In this document: positions 60,493-64,000 of the stretch, in pieces
Layout of the letters: each line of letters opens with the position of its first letter
How positions within the stretch are numbered: position 1 is the stretch's first letter
Assembly (NCBI RefSeq): GCF_027942865.1
Contig: NC_134508.1
Coordinates: 38,065,466 to 38,129,465, forward strand
Length of the DNA: 64,000 nucleotides
Direction of reading: 5' to 3'
Source: Odontesthes bonariensis
Taxonomy: Eukaryota; Chordata; Actinopteri; Atheriniformes; Atherinopsidae
Made by a program: the position numbers and the translations under genes
Notes under the pieces: model-generated
The model's database searches: none
What the model saw: the letters and a program-made list of their open reading frames with translations, nothing else
What the model was told of the DNA's origin: nothing

Positions 60493-60565
60493 GTTGTTGG
60501 TGAAAGCAGCTTCTCGGATGATTAAATTTGAACTGACTGAAGATTCGACCTTCACACCTTTTATA
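60493..60565 (-). promoter_or_regulatory. TATA-box promoter and noncoding first exon of the pth4-like gene
   Basis: TATAAAAG lies at 60565-60558 on the minus strand. About 30 bp further on an approximately 40-nt exon would begin (near 60535) and end at a consensus donor (aac|gtaagtac) at 60493. The matching acceptor (tttgatgcag) precedes 59154, three nt before the ATG. TATA use suits a tissue-restricted hormone gene. Confidence 0.65.
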
Positions 60566-60899
60566 AAGCCCTTTGACACACACACACACACAATGTTGAG
60601 ACCACCCACAATAAACTGAAAATGGGCCGTTTGATTTCCTAATGAAACAAACGTCAGCAACATCATCTTTGACATGTGACTTTTGTCTGCAGGGAGAGAA
60701 AATGACAAGCATTTCTGGGGTTATTTGTGTTAACATGATCCCAACCCCCCCAAGCCCCTCAGTGTGTCACTCGCATGTCTTCTTTTATATAATCAGGTGT
60801 TTTGAAAGGGAGGATGAAATTCAAATGAGGGATTAAAATTCTTCTATTTTCTGGTCTAATCCTCCACGTTCCTATAAGAGAGATCCTGGCGTCTGACAA

Positions 60900-62500
60900 A
60901 AAAGAGGAATTTAGATAAATGGGGCTGAATGGTTTTTATTGATGTTCAGGATGAAAACACACTGAATGAGTCAGTGCAGATGAACTGAATGTCAGCAAAG
61001 TGTGTGTCACTTCAACTTCAACTTTTCCAAACAGCATGTAGTTAAAATGTTTCTCACCTAGAGCTCTTCACCAGCTCTTTGACATCCCAACCACCACCAA
61101 CACTAATGAACCTAACTGCACTGAAGTCTCTGGTTGCTGAGGCACCACCACAGTCACCACTAGAAATCCGGTCGTCTTGACAACATCTTCCAAGATGAGT
61201 TTCTCTCAGTGAGATATGCGGCCCGCCATCTGAGGCTCTTGGGCCGAGAGATGGCAGTGAGCCCTTTAGTTCATTACAGAGTGAATGAATCAATTAAAAG
61301 AAAAAAAAACAGAGATAGACAAAACAGAAATTCAGAATTGGTGGCATTGAAAGGATCGAAAAAACTAGTCAGTGGATGGTGATAATAATATCTACAGTAG
61401 GAAATAGTATGTGGTTTCACTTCAGTCAAACCTGATTCTTAAGAATCAGCTGGATAACTGCTGTTCTTTGTTGTTGATAATGACATGTCAAAAAAAACAA
61501 AAACGTATTAAAACTTAATACTTAAGATGCCTTTTGTTGTTGTTTGGCTGGTGATTTTGAATAAACAGACCTCAGCACTGATGAACCAGCATGTTATTAC
61601 CGCCTCAAAAGGCTGAAATAGTATCAAATTCCTGTCAGCTACAAAGCACTGCCATCCCTACATTTCCAGCAACCAAAGCAAATCTTTCTTATTCTGAACA
61701 TCTCCTAAACATCTCCTAAATAAAAAAAAACAATCACTACAGTACAAAGAATTGATTTTCAAAAGTAAATGCTGTTTTCCTCAGAGAAATTATAGCAGTT
61801 TTCAGTCAAGCATATGTAAATTACCAGGTGGTTGTCAGATAACAAGTCATAATAGTTAAATATAATTTAACAGCAAAAAGTGATATTATACTAGTAAATA
61901 TACTAAACATCAAACCTGTAAATATTCTATGTACTCCATGTTAGGCAACCAAAGATAAACCATTGATTACATGCCAGTGCGTATAACTGTGTGTTTCACT
62001 GTTAACCTCTGATAATGGACAGTGTTTATGTGGGTGATGGCAACAACACCAATGTTAGACCTATACAACACCTATAAACTGCAATGAAAGAACGCACATT
62101 TTATTGCTTAATCCCACCATTTTTACATTATTTAATGCTCTATTTCAGCCTTCTGTATTCATGTATTTGCTCACTGAAACATACACTGTTTTTATTTTTC
62201 ATGTTGACAGCTGACAACACCAGGGTCTGCACCCCCTTCCTTCTTTCATCAAGGGGCCATCCTGACTAATGGAGAGGGCCAACTAAGCAGGAGTGTAGTC
62301 ATGTGTAGGAGGATCATATGCCTTTTTATAAGGCATTCACACAGTGCATTTTGCCAGCTTTGCTTCTTGGCTTTGGCTGCAGTTTCTGCTTTTAGCCTGG
62401 ATTATATTTTTAAATTCCTCATGTTTATTTAAGATTACTCTGGATGCAAAAAGCTGCCAACTCAGCGAAATTCAAACAAATCTGCGTTGTGTTATAACAC
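60900..62500. other. Upstream region of the pth4-like gene; one unexplained ORF, otherwise nothing recognised
   Basis: AT-rich except for a GC-richer block at 61050-61290 that carries a 79-codon minus-strand frame ending beside a consensus donor (agctctag|gtgagaaa). It has no recognised homology. A (GT)-like run flanks the promoter at about 60579-60590. Confidence 0.4.
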
Positions 62501-62554
62501 AAATGGTTCATTGATATGTCACAGGATACCTTTTCATGTTATAAGAAGGTATGT

Positions 62555-63200
62555 TCAGGTTATTACAAAATAAAAACTTCAGGAAGCACACATACCTGTG
62601 CCCCTGAAGCCACTCTGTTGGAAATTGTGCAGAATGAGGTCTTGCGTTGTTGTTCTTAAATAACAACGGACCTCTTGGGAAATGTCTCTCAAAAAAAAAT
62701 CCAATAATCCTCTGAATCAATGTTGCCTTCACACATATGCAAGTAATCCATACCATGGACACCAATGCACCCCCACACAATCCTGGTTGCTGGCTTTTAT
62801 AACTTTTATTGGATAGTCTTCTTTGGCTCGTTGAATTCCCCCCCCCCCCTAAAAGCAGCTGAAACTTGGATTCATCTGACCACAGATTGTGTCCACTGAC
62901 TTGCATGCATCTGAGATGAGCTCCCACGCAGAGAACTCGGCTGTGATTCTGTGCAAAGTTGATATATGGCTGCCTCCTTGTCTAATGTAGTTTCAGGTTA
63001 CATTTCACGATGCAGTAGTGGACTTTGTTTAGTGAATATAGTTTTCCAAAATACTCCAGAACCCATGTGGCTAAATTGGCATGATGGTTTCTCAGTGCTG
63101 TCTGAGGGCTCGAAGGTCATGAGCATCCAGTGGGTTCTGCCTCGATGTATCATTGCTTGAAAAAACTAAGCCTTCAGTGGATTCTCCTCCGTGTATCCGA
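62555..63200 (-). mobile_element. Degenerate Tc1/mariner transposon
   Basis: Minus-strand frames show DLRALRQHC, CTESQPSSLRGSSSQ, then LWSDESKFQLL and NNNARPHSAQFPTEWLQGHR, matching the Tc1 transposase order (N-terminal region, W(S/T)DES box, QQDNARPHSA box). Several frame breaks make it inactive. Terminal inverted repeats were not identified. Confidence 0.75.
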
Positions 63201-63569
63201 TCCTGACACTTGTCATCAATTATTCTTTTGATTCTACAATCCTCCAGAACAGTGTTACTTGTATATTCTGTCAACTCTTCTCTATCTTTACCTCCCTTCA
63301 AACGTTTCTTTTTGAGTGTGTTGCTAGCATCAAATATGACTTTAAAAATATATATATTTTCTAAATACAACAAAGTTGTGAAGAACCAGTGTTATTCTCA
63401 TGAACTGGTAGCTTTGATACATTTTTTTTAATCCTAATATTACGCCCTCGTTAATCTTATTTTTTTTTAAACCGATTAACCTGACACCAATTCATTGTCA
63501 TATAAAACGAGTCTAATTTGGACTAAATTAACTGCATTACCCATGAGGAGTTGCGCCTTCTTTCATCAT

Positions 63570-63763
63570 CCAATATCGACTGCCGTTTGGTGACGTAACG
63601 TACGGCCGCCGGGAGAAGTTTGAAAATAAACGTGAAACTTTTTACACCTTAAACGTTTATTGTCAGCATCGTTTCCTTTATAATTTCGGTCAAAATTGGA
63701 GAGTTTTCTGGAAAAAGGACTAATTGAACCGCGCAGCTCAACCCAGAGGACGCGTACTCAGAG
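63570..63763 (+). promoter_or_regulatory. Promoter with CCAAT, CRE-like and CHR motifs plus noncoding first exon of an off-window gene
   Basis: CCAAT at 63570, TGACGTAA at 63591-63598 and TTTGAA at 63619-63624 are followed by a leader without any ATG that ends in a consensus donor (tcagag|gtgagtaac) at 63763. The CCAAT plus CHR pairing is typical of cell-cycle (DREAM/MMB) genes. The gene itself lies beyond the right edge, so its identity is unknown. Confidence 0.55.
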
Positions 63764-64000
63764 GTGAGTAACGTTGAAAACATTAAATAAACTTGCTAGC
63801 TGAAGCATTTACATGAGGCACCTGACTGTCAACATGCTGCTGCTGTGGAATTCACTCCCCACTGAGCTCTAAGGCAAGCTGTGCGAGCTAAGTTTATCGT
63901 AACTTTATCAAGAAGGAGGAGGGGAAGTACTTATGTAGATAATTTGATGGAAGCACGATGAATTTAGTCGCGTTAGCTAAGTCTGCTAACTGTTAGCTGA
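63764..64000 (+). other. Start of the first intron of the off-window gene; nothing else seen
   Basis: Sequence after the donor at 63763, with no motif of note. Confidence 0.35.

Noticed and set aside
60292-60736. Two overlapping minus-strand frames of about 135 codons
   Set aside because: They run across the TATA box, the noncoding first exon and its donor of the pth4-like gene and include a GT-repeat peptide; not coding.
1-64000. CRISPR arrays, tRNA or rRNA genes, prokaryotic operons
   Set aside because: None seen. tRNA-like sequences are SINE heads, and the repeats are eukaryotic transposons or simple sequence.

Overview
The window is nuclear DNA of a ray-finned (teleost) fish. The host genes are intron-rich with GT-AG splice sites and give clear vertebrate orthologues. 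The spaces between them hold typical teleost repeats: Tc1/mariner, hAT and foldback MITEs, CR1/L2-type LINEs, tRNA-derived SINEs and long dinucleotide runs. All gene models were assembled by eye from reading frames and splice signals; every multi-exon coding model closes in frame.

Layout: (1) 1-9.8 kb, minus strand: RBM12 (single coding exon, C-terminus off the left edge), a 7.4-kb 5'UTR intron carrying a complete-looking non-autonomous hAT element, and a likely first exon near 9.6 kb. (2) 9.9-11.1 kb: a 5'-truncated CR1/L2-type LINE. (3) 14.0-21.2 kb, minus: NFS1, mitochondrial cysteine desulfurase, 13 coding exons, 449 aa. (4) 22.4-27.7 kb, plus: a homologue of human C6orf89 (bombesin receptor-activated protein), 333 aa, with short upstream ORFs. 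(5) 32.0-35.8 kb, minus: DRAM2, 274 aa, with a minor-class (U12-type) intron; a 611-bp foldback MITE sits about 90 bp upstream of its likely promoter. (6) 42.6-52.7 kb, minus: CEPT1, choline/ethanolamine phosphotransferase, 426 aa. (7) 57.2-60.6 kb, minus: a small parathyroid-hormone-family prohormone gene, best read as pth4 (PTH-L), with a TATA box. (8) 63.5-63.8 kb, plus: CCAAT/CRE/CHR motifs and a noncoding first exon whose gene continues off the right edge.

The most notable observation is in cept1. Exon 5 is present twice, 820 bp apart, as two 85-nt exons of identical phase. Both encode a version of the same 28-residue membrane segment (about 12 of 28 residues identical). Because 85 is not a multiple of 3, including both or neither shifts the frame, so they must be used as mutually exclusive exons. 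One copy is near-identical to human CEPT1; the other has diverged strongly yet keeps an open frame and both splice sites.

Functionally the genes are unrelated: RNA binding, Fe-S cluster sulfur supply, a membrane protein of unclear role, lysosomal/autophagy modulation, phospholipid synthesis and a peptide hormone. They reflect conserved chromosomal neighbourhoods (RBM12-NFS1 as on human 20q11; DRAM2-CEPT1 as on human 1p13) joined in the fish lineage. No operon-like or prokaryotic system is present.
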